Below, in pieces: positions 8,837-19,692 of a stretch of DNA of 64,000 bases. Origin of the DNA: Paracoccus saliphilus (GTDB lineage: Bacteria; Pseudomonadota; Alphaproteobacteria; Rhodobacterales; Rhodobacteraceae). Where the stretch lies: positions 3,410,001 to 3,474,000 of the forward strand of contig NZ_CP067140.1 in assembly GCF_028553805.1 (NCBI RefSeq). Reading direction: 5' to 3'. How positions within the stretch are numbered: the first letter of the stretch is position 1; each line of letters begins with the position of its first letter. Made by a program: the position numbers and the translations under genes. The notes beneath the pieces were generated by a model. The model ran no database searches. It worked only from the letters and a program-made list of their open reading frames with translations, and was not told the DNA's origin.

Positions 8837-9889
8837 TTACCCGTTAAAGCGCTCCAATGCCGCCTCGACCTGTTCGGCAGCCACGCCTAGATCGTCCAGA
8901 CTCTCAAGCCGCACGACCGCCTTCTCGCGATCGGCATAGCGCTCCCGGTGCTTGCGGTAGCGGGGATCGTAATGATCGCGCATCAGGCTCTCGGCGAGCC
9001 CTTTCCAGTCACCGGCTTTCACCTGTGCCCGCCAGACCTCCATCCGTTCCGCCGGGTGCAGCGCCGATAAAGAGGCGATGATCGCGCTCAATCGTTCGGG
9101 GTTTTCCACGACATCGCCGTAATCTCGCACCGAGTAGGCCGCACGCGCGCTGACCGGGACCTCCAGCCGAATACGCGGAGCGGCACAGATCGCATGCCAC
9201 AACGCCTTGGGTACCAGCAGGTCCCCAACGCGGCTGCTTTCGGCCTCCACCAGAACCGGGCGTGCGGGGTCCAGTTCCTCCAGTGCCACCGCCAGACGCC
9301 CCTCGAACATCTTCTGACTGGGTTGTCCTCCGGCCATCGCGCCGAACAGGCTTCCACGATGCCGGGCCAGCCCTTCGAGGTCGATCACCTGGGCACCCTT
9401 TGCGGCCAGATGATGCAGGATTGCGGTCTTGGCGCTACCGGTATTACCGTCGAGAACCACGACGGGCGCGGAAACGGCACCGTGCTGCACCCTGTCTACC
9501 ACCAGGCCGCGCCAGGATTTATATCCGCCTTCGATCGTGTCGATGCGCCAGCCGATCTGCTTGAGGATCGTGGCAAAGCTGCCCGAGCGCTGCCCACCCC
9601 GCCAGCAATAGACCAGGGCCTTCCAGCTTCCATCCCGGTCGCCCAGCACGTCCGATATGTGCCGGGCCGCATTCGCCGCGACCAGCGCCGCGCCCAGCTT
9701 GCGGGCGTCGAAAGGTGAAACCTGCTTGTAGATCGTGCCGACCCGCGCACGTTCCTCGTCATCCAGAACAGGCAGGTTGATGGCGCCGGGCAGATGATCC
9801 TCGGCGAATTCCGATGGCGAGCGCACGTCTATAATGTCATCGAACCCCGCCAAGGCAGGGTCCGCTACGCTGGTCAAATTCACCGGCAA
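8837..9889 (-). CDS. mnmH: tRNA 2-selenouridine/geranyl-2-thiouridine synthase MnmH (SelU)
   Basis: 350 residues. The N-terminal rhodanese domain carries the catalytic Cys95 in VYCWRGGQRSGS, and a P-loop-type domain has LDGNTGSAKT at 146-155. MnmH replaces sulfur by selenium at the wobble 2-thiouridine of Lys, Glu and Gln tRNAs through a geranylated intermediate. The start is probably the TTG at 9889, two bases after the stop of the upstream L,D-transpeptidase, so the two are likely co-transcribed. No selD, selA or selB is in the window, so selenium supply cannot be judged from here. Confidence 0.92.
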   Translation of the reverse strand: MPVNLTSVADPALAGFDDIIDVRSPSEFAEDHLPGAINLPVLDDEERARVGTIYKQVSPFDARKLGAALVAANAARHISDVLGDRDGSWKALVYCWRGGQRSGSFATILKQIGWRIDTIEGGYKSWRGLVVDRVQHGAVSAPVVVLDGNTGSAKTAILHHLAAKGAQVIDLEGLARHRGSLFGAMAGGQPSQKMFEGRLAVALEELDPARPVLVEAESSRVGDLLVPKALWHAICAAPRIRLEVPVSARAAYSVRDYGDVVENPERLSAIIASLSALHPAERMEVWRAQVKAGDWKGLAESLMRDHYDPRYRKHRERYADREKAVVRLESLDDLGVAAEQVEAALERFNG

Positions 9890-9891
9890 CT

Positions 9892-10464
9892 TCAGAAAAC
9901 GTAGACAGGGGTTCCGATAGGCACCTGGTCAAAGAGGCTCATCACGGCCTCGTTGCGCATCCGCAGGCAACCATTCGAGACCGCACGGCCAATCGAGCCC
10001 GGCTCGGTCGTGCCGTGGATACGGATCGCGGTGTCCTGCCCCCTCGCATTGTAGAGATACAGCGCCCGGGCGCCCAGAGGGTTGGTCGGCCCGCCCGGCA
10101 TACCGTCCTTGTATTTCTCGTAAGCATCGGGGTTGCGCTTGATCATGTCCTGCGTGGGACGCCAGCTTGGCCATTCGACCTTGCGGCCGACGGTCGCCTT
10201 GCCCTTCCAGACCAGCTCATCCTTGCCGACCGCAACGCCGTAACGGATCGCCCTGCCCGGAGCGACGACATGGTAGAGGAAGAAATCCTTGCTGACCACG
10301 ACGATACTTCCGACCTCGAAATCATCGCGGATCGCGACCTCGGTCGGGGCATAGGGATCGCGGCTTTGCGCCTTTGCCGGGGCGGCGGGTGCGGTCTGCG
10401 ACAGCGCCAGCGACGGAACGGCGATCAGCGGCAGGGCCAGCGACATCAACTGTCGGCGATTCAT
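9892..10464 (-). CDS. L,D-transpeptidase (YkuD/ErfK family), exported
   Basis: 190 residues. The N-terminus MNRRQLMSLALPLIAVPSLALSQTAPAAPAKA is a signal sequence with a twin-arginine-like beginning (NRRQLM), then a YkuD domain. IRIHGTTEPGSIGRAVSNGCLRMRN is the catalytic H-x(14-17)-S-x-G-C-x-R motif, the cysteine being the nucleophile. Such enzymes make 3-3 peptidoglycan cross-links or attach lipoprotein to the wall. It is first in a two-gene unit with mnmH. Tat rather than Sec export is possible from the RR but not certain. Confidence 0.9.
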   Translation of the reverse strand: MNRRQLMSLALPLIAVPSLALSQTAPAAPAKAQSRDPYAPTEVAIRDDFEVGSIVVVSKDFFLYHVVAPGRAIRYGVAVGKDELVWKGKATVGRKVEWPSWRPTQDMIKRNPDAYEKYKDGMPGGPTNPLGARALYLYNARGQDTAIRIHGTTEPGSIGRAVSNGCLRMRNEAVMSLFDQVPIGTPVYVF

Positions 10465-10598
10465 GATAAATGTTTCCTGTAGGCTGCTCGATTATTCTAC
10501 TCGCTGAAAGAGTATCTCGAACAGGTCGGTTTTTGCAACTCACCAAGATGTTTTCGCAACATCCAAACCGGGTTGCGTGTCCTCAAGGCAGCAGATGC

Positions 10599-10625
10599 GG
10601 CGGTCCTCCGAGATGAAGGACCGCC
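10599..10625 (-). terminator. Hairpin downstream of the copper-chaperone gene
   Basis: GGCGGTCCT and AGGACCGCC form a perfect nine-base stem with a nine-base loop, 16 bases after the PCu(A)C stop codon on the minus strand. There is no clear T-run, so it may act as a rho-dependent or 3'-protecting stem rather than an intrinsic terminator. Confidence 0.45.
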
Positions 10626-10641
10626 ACCCGTCCATTCGCGA

Positions 10642-11121
10642 TCAGTGATCCGCATGCTCGTCCGCCGCGTCCGCTTCGTCATGCGCTGCATGATCGGCGC
10701 TGCGTTGATTATCGACCGGCATCTCGACCTCCTCGGTTCCGCAATCTCCGAAATCCAGCGTCACGGTTATGGATTGACCATCCTCCAGCGGCGCTTTCAG
10801 ACCCATCATCATCACGTGATCGCCCCCGCGCTGCAAAAGATGTTCGCCTTCGGCGGGGATCGTGATGCCGCCCTCGACCGGCTGCATCTTCATGATCCCG
10901 TCGACTTCCTTGTTGGTGTGCAGTTCCACCCGGTCAGCCGCATCCGAAGCAACATCCTGCAACGTGCAATCGACCTTGCGGTGGTTTTCCAACAGCATGA
11001 ACGCGGCCCCCGATTTCGGGTTCGCGCCGCGCGCATAGGCTTCCTTGATGGCCATACCGTCATGGGCGAAAGCGGCAAAGGGCAACAACACCGCAGCCGC
11101 GGCAAAAACAACAGTCTTCAT
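10642..11121 (-). CDS. Periplasmic copper chaperone, PCu(A)C family
   Basis: 159 residues. The Sec signal MKTVVFAAAAVLLPFAAFA is followed by the PCu(A)C cupredoxin-like domain. AAFMLLENH, VELHTN, IMKMQPVEGGITIPAEG and DHVMMMGLK reproduce the family methionine/histidine copper site. The last 20 residues are His/Asp rich (DHAAHDEADAADEHADH), a likely extra metal-binding tail. Family members deliver copper to the CuA centre of cytochrome oxidase, whose genes lie at 43.5-47.7 kb. AGAGGA precedes the ATG at 11121; the longer upstream reading is not supported. It is likely transcribed with the two upstream metal-related genes. Confidence 0.9.
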   Translation of the reverse strand: MKTVVFAAAAVLLPFAAFAHDGMAIKEAYARGANPKSGAAFMLLENHRKVDCTLQDVASDAADRVELHTNKEVDGIMKMQPVEGGITIPAEGEHLLQRGGDHVMMMGLKAPLEDGQSITVTLDFGDCGTEEVEMPVDNQRSADHAAHDEADAADEHADH

Positions 11122-11153
11122 ATCACATATCCTCTTTGGATTTGGCAGTTCGA

Positions 11154-11498
11154 TCAAACGGTGAACGGCCTTGCCGGAGGATCGCGCGCAGTCGCAGTCG
11201 GCGTGAGCCAAGAGATAGCCCGCGCAGCTTCAATCCGCGATATAAAGCGGCGTTGATCGGGTTCGCGCAGAATGGAAACATCCGACATGGCAGGCGCGAT
11301 CAGCAGTGACAATGCCATGTCGGGGCAGATATGCGCCTTCGCCTTTCCCGGAGCGCCCGGAACATGGCGAATCACAACGCCTTCCCCGGTGCAGATCACC
11401 ACCTGCCCATCGCTCTGCACGGTGCCGCGCGCAATGCCCAGACCGACGCCGGTCAACGTCAGGCAAAGGATCAGGACAAGGCGCAGGAGAAATTGCAT
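11154..11498 (-). CDS. Small exported protein, DUF2946-like
   Basis: 114 residues from the ATG at 11498. The N-terminus MQFLLRLVLILCLTLTGVGLGIARG is a signal or anchor. The mature part has two short cysteine motifs (VICTGEG and HICPDMA), resembling DUF2946 proteins, which often accompany copper-handling genes. Function is unknown; a metal or redox role is inferred from the cysteines and from its place between cutA and the PCu(A)C chaperone. A TTG at 11507 is an alternative start. Confidence 0.65.
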   Translation of the reverse strand: MQFLLRLVLILCLTLTGVGLGIARGTVQSDGQVVICTGEGVVIRHVPGAPGKAKAHICPDMALSLLIAPAMSDVSILREPDQRRFISRIEAARAISWLTPTATARDPPARPFTV

Positions 11499-11516
11499 GA
11501 ACGCCAATCTAACCTA

Positions 11517-11825
11517 TCAAAGCGTTTCCGACAGCAGCCAATCTGTCGCAGCCTCGGTGGTTCCGACCGTTTCCCATGTGATGACCGGCAAGTCATAGGG
11601 ATGCATCTCCTCGATCAACTTGACCAGAGAGGGGCCCAAGGCCTCGGTTGTCTTGAATGTCAATTGCAGTTCGGTTTCTTCGTCCACATCGCCTTGCCAG
11701 TGAAACAGGCTGACGACTCCCGGCAGAATATTGACACAGGCGGCAAGGCGCTGCCGCAAGGCCTCGCGCGCCAAGTGTTTGGCCGAATCCAGGTTCGGGC
11801 AGGTGGTCGTGACATGCAGCATCAT
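11517..11825 (-). CDS. cutA: Divalent-cation tolerance protein CutA
   Basis: 102 residues, the normal CutA length. LAREALRQRLAACVNILPGVVSLFHWQGDVDEETELQLTFKT and MHPYDLPVITWE are the family signatures of this trimeric ferredoxin-fold protein, linked to tolerance of copper and other divalent metals, although its molecular role is unresolved. I place the start at the ATG at 11825, because AGGGAG is correctly spaced from it while the in-frame GTG at 11831 overlaps that site. It heads a three-gene minus-strand metal group. Confidence 0.92.
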   Translation of the reverse strand: MMLHVTTTCPNLDSAKHLAREALRQRLAACVNILPGVVSLFHWQGDVDEETELQLTFKTTEALGPSLVKLIEEMHPYDLPVITWETVGTTEAATDWLLSETL

Positions 11826-11881
11826 GGGCACTCCCTTTTCGGGATTCAGACTACAACTGCCCCATCGTCACGCACAAATGC

Positions 11882-11903
11882 AAAAGCCCCGCCAAAGCGG
11901 GGC
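11882..11903 (-). terminator. Intrinsic terminator of rpmB
   Basis: On the minus strand a GCCCCGC/GCGGGGC stem closes a short TTTG loop and is followed by CTTTTG. It sits 27 bases after the rpmB stop and is a typical rho-independent terminator. Confidence 0.8.
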
Positions 11904-11929
11904 CAAGCGTTGCATCGGGACAGTCCCGA

Positions 11930-12229
11930 TCAGGCTTGCAGTTCAGCCGGGCCGTCGTTCTTGGCGATCTCGCGCTTGATCTTGAGAGCGCGGGCCGACA
12001 GCTCGGCATCCTTCGCCTTGGCCAGAAACTCGTCCAGGCCACCGCGGTGATCGACCGAGCGCAAGGCGGCGGCCGAAATGCGCAGCGAATAGCTGCGGCC
12101 CATCTTTTCAGACGTCAACGTGACCTCGTTGAGGTTCGGCAGGAACCGGCGCCGGGTCCTGTTGTTGGCGTGGCTGACATTGTTACCGGTCATCGGGCCT
12201 TTGCCGGTCAGTTCGCAGACGCGCGACAT
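11930..12229 (-). CDS. rpmB: 50S ribosomal protein bL28
   Basis: 99 residues. [34 protein letters not shown] is the highly conserved L28 N-terminus, and the C-terminal extension ([16 protein letters not shown]) is typical of alphaproteobacteria. It is a structural protein of the large ribosomal subunit near the E site. Only one of the four cysteines of zinc-type L28 remains, so this is the zinc-independent form. It is monocistronic between two hairpins. Confidence 0.97.
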   Translation of the reverse strand: MSRVCELTGKGPMTGNNVSHANNRTRRRFLPNLNEVTLTSEKMGRSYSLRISAAALRSVDHRGGLDEFLAKAKDAELSARALKIKREIAKNDGPAELQA

Positions 12230-12290
12230 GGTGTTTATCCTTCGTCTCAGCTTTAACGGGCGTCACCGGCAGGTAGGTTCAGCCCAATGT

Positions 12291-12315
12291 GAAAGGGCGC
12301 AGCAAAGCGGCGCCC
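12291..12315 (-). terminator. Intrinsic terminator of the PEP mutase-family gene
   Basis: On the minus strand GGGCGC and GCGCCC pair around a nine-base loop, followed by TTTC. It lies 43 bases beyond the stop of the gene ending at 12358 and would separate it from rpmB. Confidence 0.6.
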
Positions 12316-12357
12316 GGAATTCCGTTCGCGGGTGACTATAGCGGGCAACGCCCCGCG

Positions 12358-13104
12358 TCAAGCCCTTTGCCCAAGCTGTTCCGATGCCGCCTGCGCCAGC
12401 GATGCCATCGCATCACGCCACGGGAAAGGCCCGAAACTGACCCGCGCCACCTTCAAACCGGCCAGTTCGGCGATGGACGGGGCAGCAGGCGAGGCCATGA
12501 TATTCACGGGCAGTGAGCAATTTTCGCACAAATCCCTGATCAATGCCGGTTCCGTCAGCCCCGGAGCGAAAAAGCCATCCGCTCCTGCCTCTGCATAGAT
12601 GGCCGCACGTTCATGGGCCTCGGGCAACAGGGCCGCATGAGTATCGGGCGGGTTCTGTAGGAACAGATCGGTCCGGGCATTGATGAACAGCGCGGTCCGC
12701 GCGCGAATGGCGGCGATTCGCTCGGCATGTTCGGCGGCGGGGCGGATGCCGCTTTCCGGCGGTATTCCATCCTCCAGGTTGATCCCGGCAACGCCCAGAT
12801 CCTCCAGGCGCGCGGCGTTGTCGGCAATTTCACCAGGCGTTTCGCCATAGCCCGCCTCGAAATCCACGCTAAGCGGTAGATCCGACACTGCCCGGATACG
12901 CGCCACGACATGCAGCAATGTATCGAGTGGCACGGCCTCGCCATCGGGATAGCCAAGCGCCCCGGCGACCGAGGCGCTTCCCGTCGCCAGGGCCTTCGCC
13001 CCGGCACGCGCCACGGCCTCGGCCGATCCAGCATCCCAGATATTGTATAGAACCAGTGGGTTACCGGATTGGTGCAAGAAATGGAAAGTTTTTTCAGTGG
13101 GCAT
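12358..13104 (-). CDS. Isocitrate lyase/PEP mutase family enzyme
   Basis: 248 residues, a TIM-barrel enzyme of the PEP mutase/isocitrate lyase superfamily. VLYNIWDAGSAEAVARAGAKALATGSASVAGALGYPDGE, LSVDFEAGYG, GINLEDG and INARTDLF are the conserved substrate and Mg-binding segments. The family acts on 2-oxo acids by C-C or P-C bond chemistry (oxaloacetate hydrolase, methylisocitrate lyase-like); the exact substrate is not evident. AGAGAG precedes the ATG at 13104, and the start overlaps the ada gene end by 11 bases, so the two are coupled. Confidence 0.85.
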   Translation of the reverse strand: MPTEKTFHFLHQSGNPLVLYNIWDAGSAEAVARAGAKALATGSASVAGALGYPDGEAVPLDTLLHVVARIRAVSDLPLSVDFEAGYGETPGEIADNAARLEDLGVAGINLEDGIPPESGIRPAAEHAERIAAIRARTALFINARTDLFLQNPPDTHAALLPEAHERAAIYAEAGADGFFAPGLTEPALIRDLCENCSLPVNIMASPAAPSIAELAGLKVARVSFGPFPWRDAMASLAQAASEQLGQRA

Positions 13105-14161
13105 AAGCTCTCTCTGTCTCAATAAGTTTTTCCTTGCGCCACAACCCGCCGGCATAGCCTGTCAGGCTACCATCCGCGCCGATGACCCGATGGCAGGGAA
13201 CGACCAGCGCGATGCGGTTGGTGGCATTGGCACGGGCGACGGCGCGGGTCGCGGTGGGCTGACCGATCTCATTCGCCAGCTGGGCATAGCTGCGCGTCTC
13301 ACCCGCCGGTATCTCGCGCAACTGCTTCCAGACGCGGCGCTGGAACTCGGTCCCGTGCATATGGACCGGCACGGAAAAGCGAGGACTGCGTCCATCGAAA
13401 TAGGCATTCAGTTCCGCCTCGACCCTGTCGGTCACATGGCTGCGGCCCAGGCCGATCCGCCCGCCGACAAGGCCCGACAGCTTGCGTAACCCTTCGGGCA
13501 GCGCCTTGCGGTCGATGAACTCCAGTAGATGCAGCGCCTCGTCATCGGCGATCGCGATCATCCCGCCAAGCGGCGTATCGATCCAGTCGGCACGCAGATC
13601 GGCAGCTCCACGCCAGACATGCGGCGGATGGCCGAAAAGCCGCGCGAAGGCATTCCTAAACCCCGAGGCCGAATCGAATCCGGCATCCAGTTGCGCATCG
13701 ATCATTGCCGCTCCCTCCGTCAATGTCCTCATCCCTCCCCGCAAACGTGTCGCGCGCGCCATTTGCAGGAAACTCTGGCCGAAATGGCGGCGAAAGGCGC
13801 GCCGGACGGTCGAGGGATCGAGCCCCATATCCGTCAGGTCGCTTTCGGACCAACGCCGCGACGGATCTTCGCGCAGCAATGCCATCAGCCGGGAAACGAT
13901 CTTGTCCCCTTCCGCAGTGGGCCCGGTGGGGAAACAGCGGCGGCAGGGCCTGAAACCGGCGGCCTGCGCATCCGCCGGATGAGCGAACCACTGGCAATTC
14001 TCGGGCCGCGGTTTCCGGGCGGGACAGGTCAACCGGCAGAAGATACCGGTCGTCGTGACCGCAACATAGGCGCGCCCCTCATAAGCGGGATCGCGGGCCA
14101 GCAACGCAGCATAAAGCGTTTCGGGTTCGGGTAGATCGAGCATGGCGATATCCTTCCTCAT
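13094..14161 (-). CDS. ada: Bifunctional Ada: DNA repair methyltransferase and transcriptional activator
   Basis: 355 residues. Domain 1 (about 20-85) is the zinc/methyl-acceptor module with FCRLTC and FRPCRRC supplying four cysteines. Next comes an AraC-type helix-turn-helix (DLTDMGLDPSTVRRAFRRHFGQSF, then FDSASGFRNAFARLFGHPP). The C-terminal O6-methylguanine transferase carries the catalytic cysteine in VVPCHRVIG. Self-methylation of the N-terminal cysteine normally turns Ada into an activator of its own regulon. The overlapping downstream PEP mutase-family gene would therefore be co-expressed after alkylation damage, which is inference. Confidence 0.95.
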   Translation of the reverse strand: MRKDIAMLDLPEPETLYAALLARDPAYEGRAYVAVTTTGIFCRLTCPARKPRPENCQWFAHPADAQAAGFRPCRRCFPTGPTAEGDKIVSRLMALLREDPSRRWSESDLTDMGLDPSTVRRAFRRHFGQSFLQMARATRLRGGMRTLTEGAAMIDAQLDAGFDSASGFRNAFARLFGHPPHVWRGAADLRADWIDTPLGGMIAIADDEALHLLEFIDRKALPEGLRKLSGLVGGRIGLGRSHVTDRVEAELNAYFDGRSPRFSVPVHMHGTEFQRRVWKQLREIPAGETRSYAQLANEIGQPTATRAVARANATNRIALVVPCHRVIGADGSLTGYAGGLWRKEKLIETERAYAH

Positions 14162-14228
14162 GCCCTGTTTCTAACCGATTCGCGCGCCCAATGGGGTGCA
14201 AAATCGGGCGTTTATTTCACAATCGGGT

Positions 14229-15200
14229 TCAACCCAACATGCCTTTCAATCGGTCCAGCATCCGTGCCGCCGCAGCCCCCGGTGCCCTATCACCAGCCGC
14301 AACTTCGTCCCCCAACTGCTGTAATTCGGCCTTTACCTCCGGCTCGTCCAGCCGCGCCAGCAATCCTGCCCGCAGTTCCGCCATGAACCAATGCCGCGCC
14401 TGTGCGGCCCGGTTCGCGTCGAAATGCCCATGTTCGCGACGCCAATCGGCCAGCGCCCGCATCTCGCCCCAGGCCTCTTCCAGCCCGGTTCCGCTGGCAG
14501 CCGACACTGCCAAAGCCTTGGGAAAGCTCTCGGGATCCTGCGGCCGTTTGCGCAATAACCGCAATGCCCCAGAATAATCCGAGACGGTGCGCCGGGCAGT
14601 CGTCAACAGATCACCATCGGCCTTGTTCACGAGGATCAGGTCGGCCATCTCCATGATGCCGCGCTTGACCCCCTGCAACTCGTCCCCGCCCGCCGGGGCC
14701 AGCAGCAGCGTGAACAGGTCCGACATCTCGGCCACCAGCGTCTCGGACTGGCCGACGCCGACCGTCTCGATCAGGATCACGTCATAGCCTGCCGCCTCGC
14801 ACAGCCGGATCGTCTCACGCGTGCGGCGCGCCACGCCGCCAAGCTGGGCGTTGGACGGGGTCGGACGAATGAAGGCCATCGGGTTGCGCGAGAGGGTTTC
14901 CATCCGGGTCTTGTCGCCCAGGATCGACCCTCCGGAGCGGGCCGAGGACGGATCGACGGCCAGCACGGCGACCTTGAGGCCCTGTTCGGTCAGCATCGTG
15001 CCGAACGCCTCGATGAAGGTCGATTTGCCGACCCCCGGTGTGCCCGACAAGCCGATGCGCAGCGCCTGGCGAGGAGGCAATAGCGACAAGAGCGAGATGG
15101 CCCGTTCGCGATGATCGGCCCGTGTCGATTCGATCAGCGTGATGGCGCGCGACAATGCGCGGCGATCACCCGAGGTCAGCTGTTCGAGCAGTTCGGTCAT
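14229..15200 (-). CDS. meaB: Methylmalonyl-CoA mutase-associated GTPase MeaB
   Basis: 323 residues. G1 is GLSGTPGVGKSTF, later DPSSARSGGSILGDKTRM, DVILIETVGVGQSE and ILVNKADGD, all diagnostic of the MeaB/ArgK G3E GTPases that gate cobalamin delivery to and protect methylmalonyl-CoA mutase. The C-terminal helical dimerisation arm is present. The start at 15200 is set by GAGG nine bases upstream; a longer in-frame reading to 15335 has no family similarity. No mutase gene is in the window. Confidence 0.92.
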   Translation of the reverse strand: MTELLEQLTSGDRRALSRAITLIESTRADHRERAISLLSLLPPRQALRIGLSGTPGVGKSTFIEAFGTMLTEQGLKVAVLAVDPSSARSGGSILGDKTRMETLSRNPMAFIRPTPSNAQLGGVARRTRETIRLCEAAGYDVILIETVGVGQSETLVAEMSDLFTLLLAPAGGDELQGVKRGIMEMADLILVNKADGDLLTTARRTVSDYSGALRLLRKRPQDPESFPKALAVSAASGTGLEEAWGEMRALADWRREHGHFDANRAAQARHWFMAELRAGLLARLDEPEVKAELQQLGDEVAAGDRAPGAAAARMLDRLKGMLG

Positions 15201-15349
15201 GCGGCCTCTTCGAAAGCGGGGGGCGGGCTGCCCCATCACCGCTGGTTCTTGAACCAGCCGTGAACTGACCGTCAACCCCCACGGAGGTATCGGCTGGCAT
15301 TCGACCAAACTCACGGCCACGCCTAAGCCATTCATATTGCTATTAAGGT

Positions 15350-15907
15350 ATGCGCCACTCGATGAGCGGCAGCAACGCGAAATTCCGAACCCCGCCCCCT
15401 ATGAAACCCGCCTCAGTTCATGCAGGATCGAGCCCGTCCGACAGATTTGGCAGGAACAGGCCCTTGACCGCAGAAGAAACTCCCTTTCACGGCGCCAAGC
15501 TGCTGCTGATGTCAGGCGAGCGGCTGCTCACCTGCCTGCGGGACGATTTCGATCATATCCCCTTCCCCGCCCATTGGGATCTGCCCGGAGGCGGCCGCGA
15601 GGGGGAAGAGGCACCCGTGGAATGCGCCCTGCGGGAATTGCACGAGGAATTCGGCATCGACATGCCGCCCAAGCGACTGATCGGACATGATTTTCCTTCT
15701 CACCAGAACCCCGGCACGCAATCCTGGCTGTTTCACGGCGAGCTGAGGCATGACGAGATCGCCGCAATCAAATTTGGTGATGAGGGGCAGGAATGGCGCA
15801 TGATGCCGCTTGAAGAATTCCTTGGCCACCCATTCGCGGTGCCGCATTTCAAGGACTGGATCCGGCGGATCATCGAGCACCCGCGTGCCACCCCACAGCC
15901 GTCATGA
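15350..15907 (+). CDS. NUDIX hydrolase
   Basis: Up to 185 residues with a complete Nudix box, GGGREGEEAPVECALRELHEEFGI (about residues 82-104), giving the metal-binding RELHEE core. The surroundings (LLTCLRDDF, WDLPGG, QSWLFHG) suit a nucleoside diphosphate-X pyrophosphohydrolase of unknown substrate. The first 38 residues are of low quality. A TTG at 15464 with AGGAACAGG upstream gives a product beginning TAEETPFHGAKLLLM and may be the true start. The gene converges on pyrF. Confidence 0.85.
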   Translation: MRHSMSGSNAKFRTPPPMKPASVHAGSSPSDRFGRNRPLTAEETPFHGAKLLLMSGERLLTCLRDDFDHIPFPAHWDLPGGGREGEEAPVECALRELHEEFGIDMPPKRLIGHDFPSHQNPGTQSWLFHGELRHDEIAAIKFGDEGQEWRMMPLEEFLGHPFAVPHFKDWIRRIIEHPRATPQPS

Positions 15908-15915
15908 TCCGGCCT

Positions 15916-16070
15916 GCAACATGTTGCGCAACAGCAGCGTGCGTTGCATCGGCACAGCCGCTCAACGGTGAAGCGTTTTTCGCCAGAAAATGCTGGGAAT
16001 CCGTCCGCACAGCCCGTACACAGGATGTGCACAGGGCGTACACAACCTGTACACAGGCAGCGTATGCTGC
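15916..16070 (-). repeat. Phased 11-bp GTGTAC array with inverted-repeat flank, element A
   Basis: This fills most of the convergent NUDIX/pyrF gap. Read on the minus strand, GTGTAC or GTGCAC cores (plus-strand GTRCAC at 16016, 16027, 16038 and 16049) recur at exactly 11 bp, with a degenerate fifth unit CTGTGCGGACG. About 60 bp further comes the inverted repeat GCAAC...GTTGC near 15926-15946, next to the perfect palindromes GTTGCGCAAC and GCAACATGTTGC. A GCAGC/GCTGC inverted repeat (16057-16070) closes the array side. A related element lies at 36902-37068. Eleven is not a multiple of three and the frame shifts between copies, so it is not a coding repeat. Confidence 0.75.
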
Positions 16071-16093
16071 ACCGCCGATGATGCCTGGCCCCG

Positions 16094-16119
16094 CCCCTTC
16101 TTCTTCATGCAAATATCCA
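16094..16119 (-). repeat. Dispersed intergenic repeat, copy 2 (downstream of pyrF)
   Basis: The minus strand reads GGATATTTGCATGAAGAAG followed by a G-rich stretch. It starts 21 bases after the pyrF stop in the sense orientation and is nearly identical to the copy at 34180-34205. Confidence 0.65.
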
Positions 16120-16139
16120 TCCGGGGCAGCGCAAAAGCG

Positions 16140-16847
16140 CTACTGGTTCGGATATTGCGCCTGCGGAGACGCCATCTCGGCCAGGATGGCCTGCGCGGCG
16201 GCCCGGGGATCGTCGGCCTTCCAGACGGGACGACCGACGACGATGTGATCCACCCCGGCGGCAATGGCGCTGGCCGGGGTTTCGACCCGTTTCTGATCTC
16301 CCAGATCGCTGCCCGCGGGGCGGACGCCCGGCGTGACGATCAGCTTCGAATCCGGCAGAGCGCGAATGGCCGCCGCCTCGCGGGGCGAGCAGATGATGCC
16401 ATCGGCCCCGGCCTCGAAGGCGCGGGCGGCGCGCTCGACGGTGATTTCGTGCAGATCGCCGGGCCGGATCATGGCGGCGTCCAGGTCGGCACGCTCCAGC
16501 GAGGTCAGGATGGTGACGCCGAGGATTTTCAATCCGCTGCCCCCTGCCCCTTCCTTCGCGGCACGGATGACATTGGGATCGCCATGCACGGTCAGGAAAT
16601 CGAGGTCGAACTGGGCAAGTCCGCGCACCGCCGCCTCGACGGTCGCGCCGATATCGAACAGCTTCATGTCAAGGAAGATGCGCTTGCCATGTTCCTGTTT
16701 CAGTTCATTCGCCAGCGCCAGCCCGCCACCCGTCAGCATCCCCAGCCCGATCTTGTAGAAACTGACAGAGTCGCCCAGTTTTCCGGCCAGTTCCAGCCCC
16801 GCCACCGCGTTCGGCACATCCATCGCCACGATCAGCCGGTCATCCAT
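16140..16847 (-). CDS. pyrF: Orotidine 5'-phosphate decarboxylase
   Basis: 235 residues, a TIM-barrel enzyme converting OMP to UMP in the last step of de novo pyrimidine synthesis. LIVAMDVPN opens the barrel, IFLDMKLFDIGATVEAAVRGL contains the catalytic D-x-K-x-x-D, and LIVTPGVRP plus IVVGRPVWKADDPRAAA form the phosphate-binding end. The start at 16847 (MDDRLIV) has AAGGGGA upstream; the in-frame extension to 16925 has no family match. It is divergent from clpB. Confidence 0.95.
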   Translation of the reverse strand: MDDRLIVAMDVPNAVAGLELAGKLGDSVSFYKIGLGMLTGGGLALANELKQEHGKRIFLDMKLFDIGATVEAAVRGLAQFDLDFLTVHGDPNVIRAAKEGAGGSGLKILGVTILTSLERADLDAAMIRPGDLHEITVERAARAFEAGADGIICSPREAAAIRALPDSKLIVTPGVRPAGSDLGDQKRVETPASAIAAGVDHIVVGRPVWKADDPRAAAQAILAEMASPQAQYPNQ

Positions 16848-16899
16848 CTGTATCCCCTTTTGCCGCGAAATCGCGGTGTTATGGCACAGGTTTTCGCGG

Positions 16900-16927
16900 C
16901 TTGAAAGCGGCGCGAAACATCCCATCT
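16900..16927 (+). promoter_or_regulatory. Sigma-32 (RpoH)-like promoter of clpB
   Basis: CTTGAAA at 16900-16906 and CCCATCT at 16921-16927 match the heat-shock -35 (CTTGAA) and -10 (CCCAT-T) elements, with 15 bases between CTTGAA and CCCAT. It points toward clpB, whose ATG is about 80 bases downstream. Matching by eye only. Confidence 0.65.
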
Positions 16928-17005
16928 GTTACCCGAAGACCCGAACCGGGGCGTGCCTGACAGGGCGTCTGCCAACTCGGGGGCTAACAAAAGGAGAAAC
17001 TGCCG

Positions 17006-19645
<2,640 letters not shown>

Positions 19646-19692
19646 GGCGGTGTCGGCTTGGCGGAAACGGTCGTCTACAGGTTCCGTGGCCG

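Noticed and set aside
15916..16070. Could the 11-bp tandem be a CRISPR array?
   Set aside because: The units are 11 bp and contiguous, with no unique spacers of 30 bp or so and no cas genes.
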